A DNA stretch of 64,000 bases from Patescibacteria group bacterium (GCA_018814875.1 JAHIYH010000040.1:1-64000), one strand, 5' to 3'. Positions 7,845 through 15,632 are shown, numbered from the stretch's first letter. Numbers and translations are program-made. Notes: a model not told the origin generated them from the letters alone.

Positions 7845-9179
7845 ATGGATCAGTACAAATCTTTCATCTTCGACGCCTTCGATTTTAATCAAAAGGAAGG
7901 CTGCATTGAGCTCAAATACAGCTTGGACGATTCTGTGCGTTTTTTGGAAACTATTGAACTTCCAAGTGGTATGGAATATCAGTCGGTGCCACTTGCCATT
8001 ATCGACCGCGCATTATTTGCTCTACATTTAATCGGTGGAACCAGTTACTTCAAAACGTTCTGCCCACCTCAGATACAAATACAGTCTGGCGAGCTCAACG
8101 CAAATCATGCAGCTTTCTGGAACCGTGTTTATAGCAAAGGACTTGGAGAGTTCTGCTTTCAAAACAAAATTGATCCTGCCACATTGGCATCTTTCCCAAG
8201 TAGTGAAGCTACTCCTCTACTCTCTATCGAACGTCCAAAGAACGCAGGTTCTGTACTTGTTCCTATTGGAGGAGGCAAAGATTCAATTGTCACAATTGAA
8301 CTGCTTAAGAAGGCAGGAAAAAACGTCACATTGCTACGCATGAACGAGCACCCGCTTATAACTGAATTGATTGATTCCACCGGTCTACCATCCATCAACG
8401 TAGAACGTACACTCTCGCAACATCTATTTGATGTTAATAAACAAGGGGCAATGAATGGTCATATTCCTATCACGGCATATGTCTCGTGCTTGAGCGTTGT
8501 TATAGCACTTCTTTACGGATTCGAAACGATCGTCATGAGTAATGAGAGTAGTGCCAGCGAAGGGAATACCGAAAAGGGAGGGCAAAAAGTGAATCATCAA
8601 TGGAGTAAGAGCTGGGAATTTGAAAAGCTCTTCAGTAAATATATTCATTCCTCCATAACAACGGACCTGAAGTATTTCAGTTTATTGCGACATATAAGCG
8701 AACTTGCGATTACTAAATATTTCTCCACCTTGCCTGAGTATTTCACAAAAGTAACCAGCTGTAATCGCAACTGGAAAATTATGAAGGATAATATAACCGA
8801 GCGTTGGTGTTGCGAGTGTCCTAAGTGTGCATTCTCCTTCTGCATGTATGCAGCATTCCTTCCGCACAAAACACTGATAGAAATATTCGGAAAGAACCTG
8901 TACGAAGACACCACACTGCGAATCCTCTATCGCGAACTTTTGGGACTAGAAGGAATGAAGCCATTTGATTGTGTTGGTACAGTTGAAGAAGTGCAGGCAG
9001 CGTTTATTCTCGCACACAATCGCAGAGATCTGGATTCCAATCCAATAATGCAAATGTTCCTTGAGGAAGTTCTTCCCACTATCAAAGATCCTGATAAAGT
9101 AGTGGCCACTGCTTTGGAGCCAAGCTACGAGCACGCGATTCCCGAAGAATTCCTCTCTGCACTTCATGCACCTGACTGA
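7845..9179 (+). CDS. murL: MurL: UDP-MurNAc-L-Ala-L-Glu epimerase
   Basis: MurL inverts the terminal L-Glu of UDP-MurNAc-L-Ala-L-Glu to D-Glu, replacing the glutamate racemase MurI. The 444-residue protein has the family length, a PP-loop-like PIGGGKDSIVTIELL near residue 140, the conserved MSNESSASEGN segment near residue 228 and a Cys cluster CCECPKCAFSF near residue 325. It overlaps the downstream murD by 14 bp, so the two are co-translated. In Xanthomonas the MurL gene is paired with a MurD that adds L-Glu; the same arrangement is inferred here. Identification is by motifs and context. Confidence 0.85.
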   Translation: MDQYKSFIFDAFDFNQKEGCIELKYSLDDSVRFLETIELPSGMEYQSVPLAIIDRALFALHLIGGTSYFKTFCPPQIQIQSGELNANHAAFWNRVYSKGLGEFCFQNKIDPATLASFPSSEATPLLSIERPKNAGSVLVPIGGGKDSIVTIELLKKAGKNVTLLRMNEHPLITELIDSTGLPSINVERTLSQHLFDVNKQGAMNGHIPITAYVSCLSVVIALLYGFETIVMSNESSASEGNTEKGGQKVNHQWSKSWEFEKLFSKYIHSSITTDLKYFSLLRHISELAITKYFSTLPEYFTKVTSCNRNWKIMKDNITERWCCECPKCAFSFCMYAAFLPHKTLIEIFGKNLYEDTTLRILYRELLGLEGMKPFDCVGTVEEVQAAFILAHNRRDLDSNPIMQMFLEEVLPTIKDPDKVVATALEPSYEHAIPEEFLSALHAPD

Positions 9180-10458
9180 TCTCAACGGAAAGAAAATCTG
9201 TATCCTCGGATATGGAAGAGAAGGAAAGGCAATGCTTAACGCTATTGAGAATCATAACATTGATGCTGATATCACTATCAGTGACAAGAATTCCGAAATA
9301 CGAAATACGAAATACGAAATACGATCAGGTCCAGACTACCTTAAGCATCTCACAGATTTCGATCTAATAATAAAATCGCCAGGAATTCCTCCTAGTGAAC
9401 TTGAAGGAATTGATCCAACAAAGATGACCAATTCGACTCAAATCTTCCTAGATACAATTGCAGACACTGGAGCAAAAGTTATTGGAGTGACCGGATCTAA
9501 AGGGAAAAGTACAACCGCAAGCTTGATCTACAAAATTATAAACAAAGCTCAGAGCAATGTTTTCCTAGTTGGGAACATAGGCGAACCGGCTATCAGCCAT
9601 ATCTCAGATGCAAAAGAAGGAACATGGTTTGTGATGGAAATTAGTAGTTATCAATTAATGGATATAACCGTGAGTCCGCACATCGCAGTTATCACTTCAT
9701 TCTTTCCGGAACACTTGGATTATCACGGCTCTATAGAAAACTATCTGGAAGCCAAAAAACACATCACACGTTTTCAGACAAAGGATGACTTCGTTTTCTT
9801 CAATGCTGACTGCAAAGAAGTTAAAGAAATCGCTGAAGAAACAAACGGAGGAGCGTTTCCTATTAGTAGCGAGGAAGCTCCCCTCTCTTTAAATCAAATC
9901 AATCTTATTGGAACACACAACCTTTTAAATATCACTCTTGCTCATGCAGTCGCAGATCATTTGAATGTTCCTGAGCATATTTCCATCGATACGATCAAAT
10001 CATTCAAAGGACTCCCCCACCGTTTGCAATCACTTGGAGTACATGATGGGATTGAATGGATTGATGATTCCATTTCCACAACACCAGAGACGACTATTGC
10101 CGCACTAGAAGCTCTGGAAAATGTAACAGCGCTGATTTTAGGAGGCCAAGATCGCGGTAATGACTTTGCAAAACTTGGAGAAAGGATTGCTGTCAGTTCT
10201 GTGAAGAATGTCATTCTGATGGGAGAGAGTGCCTCGCGTATTCAAAAGGCGATCGAAGGAGCAAAAGCAGAGGTTACATTTTTTGAAGCCAATAACATGG
10301 AAGAGGCCGTCGAATCTACTAAACAGCAAAATCCGAACCCAACGCCCAACGCCCAACGCCCCATTGCCCTTCTCTCCCCCGCCTCCCCAAGTTACGACAT
10401 GTTTAAAGATTTCGAGGAGCGTGGAGACGAATTCAATAATTGTATCTTTTCTGATTAA
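9166..10458 (+). CDS. murD: MurD: UDP-MurNAc-L-alanine--glutamate ligase
   Basis: MurD adds glutamate to UDP-MurNAc-L-Ala in the cytoplasm. The 430-residue protein has the N-terminal Rossmann GYGREGKA, the ATP loop GVTGSKGKSTTAS (residues ~106-118), the ligase MEISSYQL motif and SPASPSYDMFKDFEERG near the end. Because it is fused by a 14-bp overlap to murL, it probably uses L-Glu rather than D-Glu. Two in-frame word repeats interrupt variable loops: cgaaatacgaaatacg (9292-9324, residues EIRNTKYEIR) and cccaacgcccaacgccc (10335-10361). Neither disturbs catalytic motifs. Confidence 0.95.
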   Translation: MHLTDLNGKKICILGYGREGKAMLNAIENHNIDADITISDKNSEIRNTKYEIRSGPDYLKHLTDFDLIIKSPGIPPSELEGIDPTKMTNSTQIFLDTIADTGAKVIGVTGSKGKSTTASLIYKIINKAQSNVFLVGNIGEPAISHISDAKEGTWFVMEISSYQLMDITVSPHIAVITSFFPEHLDYHGSIENYLEAKKHITRFQTKDDFVFFNADCKEVKEIAEETNGGAFPISSEEAPLSLNQINLIGTHNLLNITLAHAVADHLNVPEHISIDTIKSFKGLPHRLQSLGVHDGIEWIDDSISTTPETTIAALEALENVTALILGGQDRGNDFAKLGERIAVSSVKNVILMGESASRIQKAIEGAKAEVTFFEANNMEEAVESTKQQNPNPTPNAQRPIALLSPASPSYDMFKDFEERGDEFNNCIFSD

Positions 10459-10460
10459 TC

Positions 10461-10494
10461 AACCGCAGCGGTTATCGAACCGCTGCTACGGTTT
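10461..10494 (+). terminator. Hairpin after murD
   Basis: gcagcggtt (10465-10473) pairs with aaccgctgc (10478-10486) around a tetraloop, extended by aaccg/cggtt after a small bulge. Ttttc follows. It belongs with similar cgtagcagcg hairpins at 59662-59682 and in the 62.6-kb structure, so it may be a repeat used as a terminator. Confidence 0.55.
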
Positions 10495-10499
10495 TCGGT

Positions 10500-10572
10500 A
10501 TCATTTTTCATTCTTAATTTTTCATTTTTCATTCTTAATTCTTAACTATTCACTTTTAACTTTTAACTATTA
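10500..10572. repeat. Word array: ttttcattcttaatt / cttttaactattaac
   Basis: Tandem words of ttttcattcttaa and ttaactattaacttttaac fill the gap between the convergent murD and grpE genes and form the end of the grpE frame. The same words recur at 30292-30362, 38195-38272 and 40134-40225. Confidence 0.8.
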
Positions 10573-11039
10573 ACTCCAACCTTCACCTTCGCTGGACGTA
10601 AAATCTTTCCATTAAACACAAACCCATCTTCGAACACTTCTATCACTTTCCCCTCTTCTCCAGAACCCGTTTGGAGCACCTCGTGTTTTTCTGAATCTAC
10701 CTGTTCACCAATGCATTCGATTTTTTCCAGACCCAATGCACCTAGCTTGCCCATCAAATCTTTTTCTATGGCTATCACTCCCTCCACCCACTCATTACCA
10801 TCTAAGTTCTCTGGCAAATGTTCAAAGGCACGCTGAAAATTATCGATAGTTGGAAGTAGCAGAAGCAACGTGTTCTCTAGTGCAAACTTCCTTAACTCCT
10901 CACCTTCCTTCTGCATTCTATCCTTAGCATTTTGCAGATCTGCCTGAGCACGACCGGCGAGGTCTTTCATTTTAGCTAGCTCTGCTGTGAGAGTTTCACA
11001 CTTTGCACATGCCTTTGGTGTTTTCTTAGTTGGATTCAT
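10563..11039 (-). CDS. grpE: Nucleotide exchange factor GrpE
   Basis: GrpE releases ADP from the chaperone DnaK. The 158-residue protein has an N-terminal coiled coil (residues ~15-60), the conserved LLPTIDNFQRAF dimer helix and the C-terminal beta-wing with VLQTGSGEEGKVIEVFEDGFVFNGKILRPAKVKVG. The N-terminus has CAKC, an unusual Cys pair. A TATACT box is exactly 6 nt upstream of the ATG. No dnaK or dnaJ lies beside it and I see no CIRCE element in its upstream region, unlike clpC. Confidence 0.95.
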   Translation of the reverse strand: MNPTKKTPKACAKCETLTAELAKMKDLAGRAQADLQNAKDRMQKEGEELRKFALENTLLLLLPTIDNFQRAFEHLPENLDGNEWVEGVIAIEKDLMGKLGALGLEKIECIGEQVDSEKHEVLQTGSGEEGKVIEVFEDGFVFNGKILRPAKVKVGVNS

Positions 11040-11049
11040 GAAACGAGTA

Positions 11050-11132
11050 TAGCTTCATTAGCTCCATTAGCTCCATTAGCTTCATTAGAAAATTTCCTCT
11101 GATCCTAACGAAGCTAACGAAGCTGAACAACT
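11050..11132. repeat. Word array: tagcttcattagctccat / ctaacgaagctaacgaagct
   Basis: Four tandem ttagctYcat words, a 20-nt loop, then reverse-complement words. It lies between the divergently read grpE and antiporter genes and starts within the grpE promoter box, so it cannot be a 3' terminator for either gene. Confidence 0.85.
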
Positions 11133-11176
11133 AAGGCTTATAATAACGCCGTAATAAGTGCTACACTCCAACAAAC

Positions 11177-12178
11177 ATGCTTCTCGCCAGTCTTTCCATC
11201 ATCCTTGGATTCGTCCTTCTTATCAAAGGAGCTGATTGGCTTGTAGAAGGTGCTTCTTCAATTTCGCGTAGATTGGGAGTTGGAGATCTGGTTATTGGTC
11301 TCACTGTAGTTTCCTTTGGAACATCTGCTCCAGAGTTGATTGTGAATATTGTCGCAAGTTTTCAGGGAAGCGCGGATATTGCAATCGGAAACATCGTTGG
11401 TAGTAACATCTCCAATACACTCCTGATACTTGGAGTAGCAGCTGTTATCGCTCCACTTGCGGTTCAGCGCTCTACCATTCTGAAAGAAATTCCACTTAAT
11501 CTCCTCGCAGGAGTAATTTTACTAATCGCAGCAAACGATACGATAATAAATGGCTATGCTAATTCCGAACTCAGCCGCAGTGATGGCCTTGTTTTCCTTG
11601 GCTTCTTTATAATATTTATCTATTACACATTTGGCATCCGACATAATGGTACCGACAAAGAAGATGATCACACCAAAGCCACCAAACCAGTGTGGGCTGC
11701 ATTAACGCTGGTCTCCGTAGGTTGTGTAGGTCTAGCTGCTGGAGGAAAACTGGCCGTAGATGGCGCGATTGCGATTGCAAATATCTTCAATGTTAGCGAG
11801 GCACTGATTGGATTAACGATTGTAGCCGTTGGCACATCACTTCCCGAACTCGCTGCATCAGGAATGGCTGCGTACAAAGGACGAGCAGACATCGCAGTTG
11901 GAAACATCGTCGGAAGTAACATCTTCAACATTTTCTGGATTCTTGGAATTTCTTCATTCATCAAACCTCTACCATTCCAGCCAGCATCTAACTTAGACCT
12001 CTCTGTTGTTCTCCTATCCACCTTGCTCCTTTTCTTCCTTATGCATAATGGCCAGCCGCATCGCAGGCTGTTTATGTGGTGGAAACAATCAAAGGATTAC
12101 ATCATTCGCAGATGGGAAGGAGGAATCCTTATTTTGTGTTACGTGGTTTATATCGGATATATTGTTTGGAGAGGCTAA
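11177..12178 (+). CDS. Calcium/sodium antiporter (CaCA family)
   Basis: A polytopic inner-membrane cation exchanger of the YrbG/CaCA family. The 333-residue protein contains the two inverted alpha repeats that form the ion path: GLTVVSFGTSAPELIVN with GNIVGSNISN in the first half, and GLTIVAVGTSLPELAAS with GNIVGSNIFN in the second. About ten hydrophobic segments are visible. A TACACT box lies 9 nt before the ATG (MLLASLSIILGF). The gene stands alone; ion specificity is assumed from the family. Confidence 0.95.
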   Translation: MLLASLSIILGFVLLIKGADWLVEGASSISRRLGVGDLVIGLTVVSFGTSAPELIVNIVASFQGSADIAIGNIVGSNISNTLLILGVAAVIAPLAVQRSTILKEIPLNLLAGVILLIAANDTIINGYANSELSRSDGLVFLGFFIIFIYYTFGIRHNGTDKEDDHTKATKPVWAALTLVSVGCVGLAAGGKLAVDGAIAIANIFNVSEALIGLTIVAVGTSLPELAASGMAAYKGRADIAVGNIVGSNIFNIFWILGISSFIKPLPFQPASNLDLSVVLLSTLLLFFLMHNGQPHRRLFMWWKQSKDYIIRRWEGGILILCYVVYIGYIVWRG

Positions 12179-12218
12179 ATAAAAAAATCCCAAGCATCAA
12201 GAATTAAATCGCAACAGC

Positions 12219-12338
12219 CTTCGCCCAGCCGTCGCTAAAGCTATGGCCGGCAAGCAAGGCTACGGCCGTCAAGAAAACCAAAAACCAAATCCCAACGTGT
12301 GTTTTTTGGGACTTGGAACTTGGAACTTGGAACTTAAT
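12219..12338. repeat. Mixed repeats: gccgtcgctaaagct element and ggaacttggaactt words
   Basis: An imperfect dyad (cgcccagccgtcgctaaagc against gctacggccgtc) is followed by gggacttggaacttggaact words that lead into the stop of the Glu/Pro lipoprotein gene. The nearby gene ends come from both sides, so the gap is convergent. Confidence 0.65.
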
Positions 12339-12340
12339 TT

Positions 12341-12703
12341 CTATTCTACAACTGGTTCTTCATCTGCTGGTTCTTCTTCAGATGGTTCTTCTTCAGATGG
12401 TTCTTCTTCTGCAGGCTCCTCTTCAGCTGGTTCCTCGGCTGTTGGTTCCTCTGCTGCTGGATCTTCTTCTGCAGGCTCCTCTTCAGATGGTTCTTCATCT
12501 GCTGGTTCTTCTTCTGCAGGCTCCTCTTCAGCTGGTTCTTCATCTGCAGGCTCCTCTTCAGATGGTTCTTCATCTGCTGGTTCCTCGGCTGTTGGTTCCT
12601 CTGCTGCTGGCTCTTTGCCATCTTTATCAAGATCAACAGAAACTGTGCAAGCACTAAGCAATACCAAACCGGCAATTGCTGCTATATATTTGAATGATTT
12701 CAT
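12341..12703 (-). CDS. Lipoprotein with Glu/Pro pentapeptide repeats
   Basis: From ATG 12703 the 120-residue product begins MKSFKYIAAIAGLVLLSAC, a lipoprotein signal with the lipobox LSAC. After about 12 residues (VSVDLDKDGKEP) it becomes a chain of EEPAE, EEPSE and EEPAD pentamers, coded by 15-bp tandem repeats (12353-12612), to the stop. It is therefore a strongly acidic, extended, surface-anchored tail. The number of units can change by slippage without shifting frame. Function unknown; a spacer, cation-binding or surface role is possible. The opposite-strand Ser/Gly ORF at 12243 is a shadow. Confidence 0.75.
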   Translation of the reverse strand: MKSFKYIAAIAGLVLLSACTVSVDLDKDGKEPAAEEPTAEEPADEEPSEEEPADEEPAEEEPAEEEPADEEPSEEEPAEEDPAAEEPTAEEPAEEEPAEEEPSEEEPSEEEPADEEPVVE

Positions 12704-12916
12704 AAAAAGTAAGTGGAAAGAGATATCACAGTAATAGTACGTCATGGTCAAAACATGATGCAATGGAAAAAATCCACAGTTCTGCCCTATGCCATTTTTC
12801 AGCTATTTGCTACTCTAAAGCTATCGCCACGGTCCCACACCAATCGCTTTGCTCCTGTGCGGGACGAGTAACTCATGCACTACATATTCTCGCTCCTTTT
12901 TCTCCATTATATTCAT

Positions 12917-12993
12917 GCCACGGTAGCTCAGTTGGTTAGAGCACGGGACTCATAAGCCCGGGGTCGCTGGTTCAAATCCAGCCCGTGGCACCA
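12917..12993 (+). tRNA. tRNA with anticodon CAU (Met, or Ile2)
   Basis: Acceptor gccacgg pairs with ccgtggc, discriminator A, encoded CCA. The D arm is agctcagttggttagagc and the anticodon loop ctcataa gives CAU. The last anticodon-stem pair is A:G, which is odd. It is not initiator-like as far as visible; elongator Met versus lysidine-modified Ile2 cannot be decided here. Its last 18 nt are copied at 16943-16960. Confidence 0.92.
12976..12993. repeat. Direct repeat copy 1 (tRNA-CAU 3' end)
   Basis: atccagcccgtggcacca at the 3' end of the CAU tRNA is repeated exactly at 16943-16960. The pair brackets a 4-kb accessory region and looks like an attachment-site pair. Confidence 0.75.
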
Positions 12994-13008
12994 TACGTGT
13001 TCAAAACA

Positions 13009-13338
13009 TCATAGTTCGGGTTTGGCGTCTCGTGATCCTATGATCGTCGGCGGTTTTCCCGTACATTCCCGAATTTCCATTCCGTCATGCGGACAGTTAA
13101 TGATGCGAAAATTCTCGAAATGACAACGTATAAAATCAACATGATCGAGAGCTATATTTTCAAAATCTGTCTCAAAGAAGGAGCAGCCCTCAAAGGTCGA
13201 GCCCGTAAGACTTCCTCCTCTCACGTGCGCATTGCGAAATTCCTTATTCTTCCAAGGAAAATCCAGTACTGAATTATCTGGTATCTCAAAATCTCCAGTA
13301 ATTTGAGCAGAATCGAGTGCGGAATCGAGGTATTGCAT
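13009..13338 (-). CDS. Pentapeptide-repeat-like protein
   Basis: From ATG 13338 the product is 109 residues (MQYLDSALDSAQITG). The middle holds an A/C(N/D)FxX-like series, FRNAHVRGGSLTGSTFEGCS then FFETDFENIALDHVDFIRCH, with Phe or Leu every fifth residue, as in the right-handed quadrilateral beta helix of pentapeptide-repeat proteins. Some members mimic DNA and act on gyrase, but nothing here shows that. The longer track ORF start has no support. It is the first gene of the island beside the CAU tRNA, with its stop only 16 nt from the tRNA. Confidence 0.6.
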   Translation of the reverse strand: MQYLDSALDSAQITGDFEIPDNSVLDFPWKNKEFRNAHVRGGSLTGSTFEGCSFFETDFENIALDHVDFIRCHFENFRIINCPHDGMEIRECTGKPPTIIGSRDAKPEL

Positions 13339-13432
13339 ACTTGACAAGTATAGAGAGAGAGACGTAGGATAGCAAGCTAAATCGCAAGATTTGGGATGAG
13401 AGCAGTTCTTTGAAATGTAATCCGAGGGGAAA

Positions 13433-13440
13433 GGAGGTGA
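13433..13440 (+). promoter_or_regulatory. Very strong Shine-Dalgarno
   Basis: aaaggaggtga is an almost full match to the 16S anti-SD sequence and lies 6 nt before the ATG at 13447. It stands out because most genes in this window lack any such site. Confidence 0.85.
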
Positions 13441-13446
13441 GAACCT

Positions 13447-13650
13447 ATGGCAGACCCTCAACGTCTTTCGGATGGTACGTACATGTACCCGATCCCTGGC
13501 AAGCCCAACATCCACACCGACCACTACCATGTGGCGGCGGATGGGACCATCCTCTCCGTAAAGGAGAATGGTCAGCACAGCTACAGCCGTGCTGAAGTGC
13601 GCCGCAAGATCAACGATGTGACGGGGATGGCTTTTCCTCCTCGTTACTAA
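13447..13650 (+). CDS. Small orphan protein with strong RBS, 67 aa
   Basis: The product begins MADPQRLSDGTYMYPIPG and includes HTDHYHVAADGTILSVKENG followed by a basic helical tail (SRAEVRRKINDVTGM). I do not recognise it. Its codons are GC-richer than neighbours, it has an excellent Shine-Dalgarno and its own intrinsic terminator, so it is a complete, strongly expressed single-gene unit. The H-DH-H and DG-I-S pattern is loosely shared with the other small strong-RBS gene of the island (15261-15452, VHFIFDGDGNLIKSH). Transfer from another organism or a phage is inferred from its start signals and base use. Confidence 0.8.
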   Translation: MADPQRLSDGTYMYPIPGKPNIHTDHYHVAADGTILSVKENGQHSYSRAEVRRKINDVTGMAFPPRY

Positions 13651-13780
13651 GCTGAGGTGAGCAGTGCAACTCACCACTGGATTGCTCTCTCGACCCACCC
13701 CCTCGGTGTGGGTCGTTTTTACGATTTGGCAAAACATACTGCAATCGTTCCACTTGCTTCATTTCCCTCACAGCAGCCAT
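13610..13780 (-). CDS. Leader copy A small ORF (MAAVREMKQ), uncertain
   Basis: ATG 13780 is preceded by ggaggtgaac and by a -35 TTGGTC / 17 bp / -10 TCATAC promoter. The start MAAVREMKQVERLQ matches two other small ORFs (15713 and 17457, minus strand). After about 20 codons the frame runs antisense through the terminator and the end of the 13447 gene to 13610, so only its first part is likely ancestral coding sequence. Probably a truncated gene start. Confidence 0.35.
   Translation of the reverse strand: MAAVREMKQVERLQYVLPNRKNDPHRGGGSREQSSGELHCSPQLSNEEEKPSPSHR
13695..13723 (+). terminator. Intrinsic terminator of the 13447 gene
   Basis: gacccac pairs with gtgggtc around a short loop and is followed by gttttta. 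The stem is GC-rich with a T-run on the + strand only, as expected for Rho-independent termination. Confidence 0.85.
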
Positions 13781-13801
13781 GTTCACCTCCATGATAACCA
13801 A

Positions 13802-13830
13802 GTATGATGTTTTCGACCCTGTGTGACCAA
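13802..13830 (-). promoter_or_regulatory. Promoter of leader copy A
   Basis: On the minus strand TTGGTC (13825-13830), a 17-nt spacer and TCATAC (13802-13807) precede the ggaggtgaac ribosome site. Copies B (15735-15763) and C (17479-17507) have the same spacing. Confidence 0.55.
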
Positions 13831-13876
13831 CCTCCGCAGGAGGTTGCCCGCCGTAGCCTTGGCGTAGGCGGGCTTT
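13826..13876. repeat. Double-hairpin repeat, copy 1
   Basis: accaacctccgcaggaggtt then gcccgccgtagccttggcg and ggcgggct: two adjacent stems (cctcc/ggagg and gcccgcc/ggcgggc). Nearly identical to 15759-15809, with one substitution (cgtagg for cggagg). Similar gcccgcc-type repeats are scattered through the window. Confidence 0.9.
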
Positions 13877-13948
13877 TGTCATATTTAAACACACGACCTC
13901 CTGCTACGGCTGGCAAGCCACGGGGCATTTTGATAGAATCGAGCACTT

Positions 13949-14188
13949 ATGTGGCATTACGTTTACATTCTCGCAAATGAGTACGGCAAACATTACGTCG
14001 GTCTTACCGACGATGTGAATCGTCGGTTAGCAGAGCATAATCGAGGATGTATTCCATCGACAGCAAAGTATCAACCATGGAAACTATGTCATTTTGCTGG
14101 ATTTCAGCATCGCACGAAAGCTGCTGAATACGAACAATATTTGAAATCTGGTTCAGGTAGAGTCTTCCACAACAGGCATCTACAATAA
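13949..14188 (+). CDS. GIY-YIG endonuclease domain protein
   Basis: The 79-residue protein begins MWHYVYILANEYGKHYVGLT, where YVYIL and HYVG are the GIY-YIG strands, followed by DDVNRRLAEHNRG and the conserved KAAEYEQYLKSGSGRVF end typical of short UvrC-like GIY-YIG proteins. A TAGAAT box lies 9 nt before the ATG. It ends 4 nt before the acetyltransferase gene, so the two may be co-transcribed. It is the second GIY-YIG gene of the window and, like the first, lies downstream of a tRNA whose 3' end is duplicated. Confidence 0.9.
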   Translation: MWHYVYILANEYGKHYVGLTDDVNRRLAEHNRGCIPSTAKYQPWKLCHFAGFQHRTKAAEYEQYLKSGSGRVFHNRHLQ

Positions 14189-14192
14189 CCCC

Positions 14193-14639
14193 ATGATCGA
14201 GTATTTCACTATTACAAAACCAGAAGATATTGATGTACTGCGCGGAAAAACTGCTCAGTTTCGTAGTCTGAACATTCAGTATGACGATGAGACTCTACAG
14301 TACCTTAAAGACCATCTTCTTGATGAAGGCAATTTGTATCTTATTGCGAAAGAAAAGTACGCCTTTGCAGGCTTTTGCTCCATTGATTCTGACTGGTGGG
14401 GAAAAGGATTTCTCTTTTTGAGAGAAATCTACGTTGAACCGAGGCTGCATAAACAAGGTATCGGAAGTGAGTTGATGCGACGTTGCATAGTTCATGCACA
14501 AAATTGTGGTGTGGAAGGCATTGTTACCGAAACTGCCGTTGAAAATGTACCCATGCAGAAGCTCTGCAAAAAATTTGGATTTGAAGAATGGGAAAATACT
14601 GAATGGAAAGAAGGTATTACCTACAAACTCGTGTTTTGA
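14193..14639 (+). CDS. GNAT family N-acetyltransferase
   Basis: Acetyl-CoA-dependent transferase of unknown substrate. The 148-residue protein has the acetyl-CoA-binding motif A as EIYVEPRLHKQGIGSELMRR (Q-x-x-G-x-G) and a following NVPMQKLCKKFGFEEWE segment typical of the GNAT C-terminal half. A TACAAT box is exactly 6 nt upstream of the ATG. It follows the GIY-YIG gene by 4 nt inside the island flanked by tRNA 3'-end copies. Confidence 0.93.
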   Translation: MIEYFTITKPEDIDVLRGKTAQFRSLNIQYDDETLQYLKDHLLDEGNLYLIAKEKYAFAGFCSIDSDWWGKGFLFLREIYVEPRLHKQGIGSELMRRCIVHAQNCGVEGIVTETAVENVPMQKLCKKFGFEEWENTEWKEGITYKLVF

Positions 14640-14777
14640 ATCGCTCTGCAAACTTCATTCGTCTCACCACCCCAACTTTAACTTTCACTCCCACAATGTA
14701 GTAAGGATAATCCCCCGTACTACCATATCTGTCACCAGAGTGCATAACACTCTCGGTGACTTTGTTATGCTTGTGGA

Positions 14778-15185
14778 TCACAAAGCATTGCCCCATGAAT
14801 GCACTTCTTCCTTTGAAGGAAAGTGTTCAAGAAACTGACGCAGTAGTTGTAGTAGCTCATTCTTTGTCTTTTCATCGGGTTCAACATCCTTTGCAGGTAC
14901 ATCATCAGTGAGAGATTCGATCTTTGCACAATCTTCCATGAAGATTAAACAGGATGTTGGAACGTTCATTTGACGAAATATAAGACCTTCTGTGGTGATA
15001 GTTCCAGCATGAAAAGGGGAAAATATAGTAGAAAAAGAGCTGCGTCCTTCTTCGAGTAAATCAAGGATTGGGGTTTTTTGCTCAAGTGCGGATATCACTT
15101 GTTGAATTTCTTTTAACGCAATCCCATCGCCAAAGATGTGATCATAGCTATTAATTAATTTCTTCATATTTTCATGTGTACTCAT
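14778..15185 (-). CDS. Hypothetical protein, 135 aa
   Basis: I do not recognise this protein. It is soluble and acidic, begins MSTHENMKKLINSYDHIFGD, is mostly helical in composition and ends RQFLEHFPSKEEVHSWGNAL. A central beta-rich stretch (STIFSPFHAGTITTEGLIF) is visible. A TACACT box exactly 6 nt before the ATG supports the start and the reality of the gene. It is an island gene read opposite to the acetyltransferase. Confidence 0.7.
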   Translation of the reverse strand: MSTHENMKKLINSYDHIFGDGIALKEIQQVISALEQKTPILDLLEEGRSSFSTIFSPFHAGTITTEGLIFRQMNVPTSCLIFMEDCAKIESLTDDVPAKDVEPDEKTKNELLQLLRQFLEHFPSKEEVHSWGNAL

Positions 15186-15260
15186 AGTTGGAGTGTACGA
15201 CTAAAATGAGGACGGACGCAATGCGACCGCCCTCGGATTCCTTTCCGCCGTGACGTACTA

Positions 15261-15452
15261 CTAGTCGCGGTGAGACTTGATGAGGTTCCCATCTCCATCA
15301 AAGATGAAGTGGACTCCGTCGATCTTCTGATTCGACACGATCTGGTTCGTATCGCGATCATGTGTGAAGAAGCTCTCATCGACATTGTCACGACCAACGA
15401 TCTCGCGCACTTTCTTGCGGATCTTGGTCATTGCCTGGGACAGCTGAGACAT
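15261..15452 (-). CDS. Small orphan protein with strong RBS, 63 aa
   Basis: From ATG 15452 (MSQLSQAMTKIRKKVREIVG) the product has a basic helical N-terminus and ends GVHFIFDGDGNLIKSHRD. The minus-strand sequence ggaggttttgcg before the ATG is a good Shine-Dalgarno, unlike host genes. I chose this start over the upstream ATGs, which run into the (ag)n tract. Unknown function; the end resembles the DG-x-I-S part of the 13447 product. Confidence 0.7.
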   Translation of the reverse strand: MSQLSQAMTKIRKKVREIVGRDNVDESFFTHDRDTNQIVSNQKIDGVHFIFDGDGNLIKSHRD

Positions 15453-15517
15453 CGCAAAACCTCCAGTGAAAGGAACGATCCTCATATACGACATGTACAT
15501 GAGGTTGATGATAGTGA

Positions 15518-15539
15518 CAGAGAGAGAGAGAGAGAGAGA
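15518..15539. repeat. (ag)n dinucleotide tract
   Basis: About ten agag units upstream of the 15452 gene. Slippage-prone; could alter promoter spacing. Confidence 0.9.
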
Positions 15540-15632
15540 TGTCAACAGGATTCATGCTCCAATCCACCTGCTTAGGTGCTTATTTTGCTTTTAGCTGAAA
15601 CATATTGTCATTCAGGCTTGAAGCAGACCAAG

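Noticed and set aside
12243-12734. Ser/Gly-rich SSSAGSSSDG ORF
   Set aside because: Antisense of the Glu/Pro repeat lipoprotein, which has a real lipoprotein signal.
13719-13946. 75-aa minus-strand ORF
   Set aside because: Made largely of the double-hairpin repeat; its frame has no start signal.
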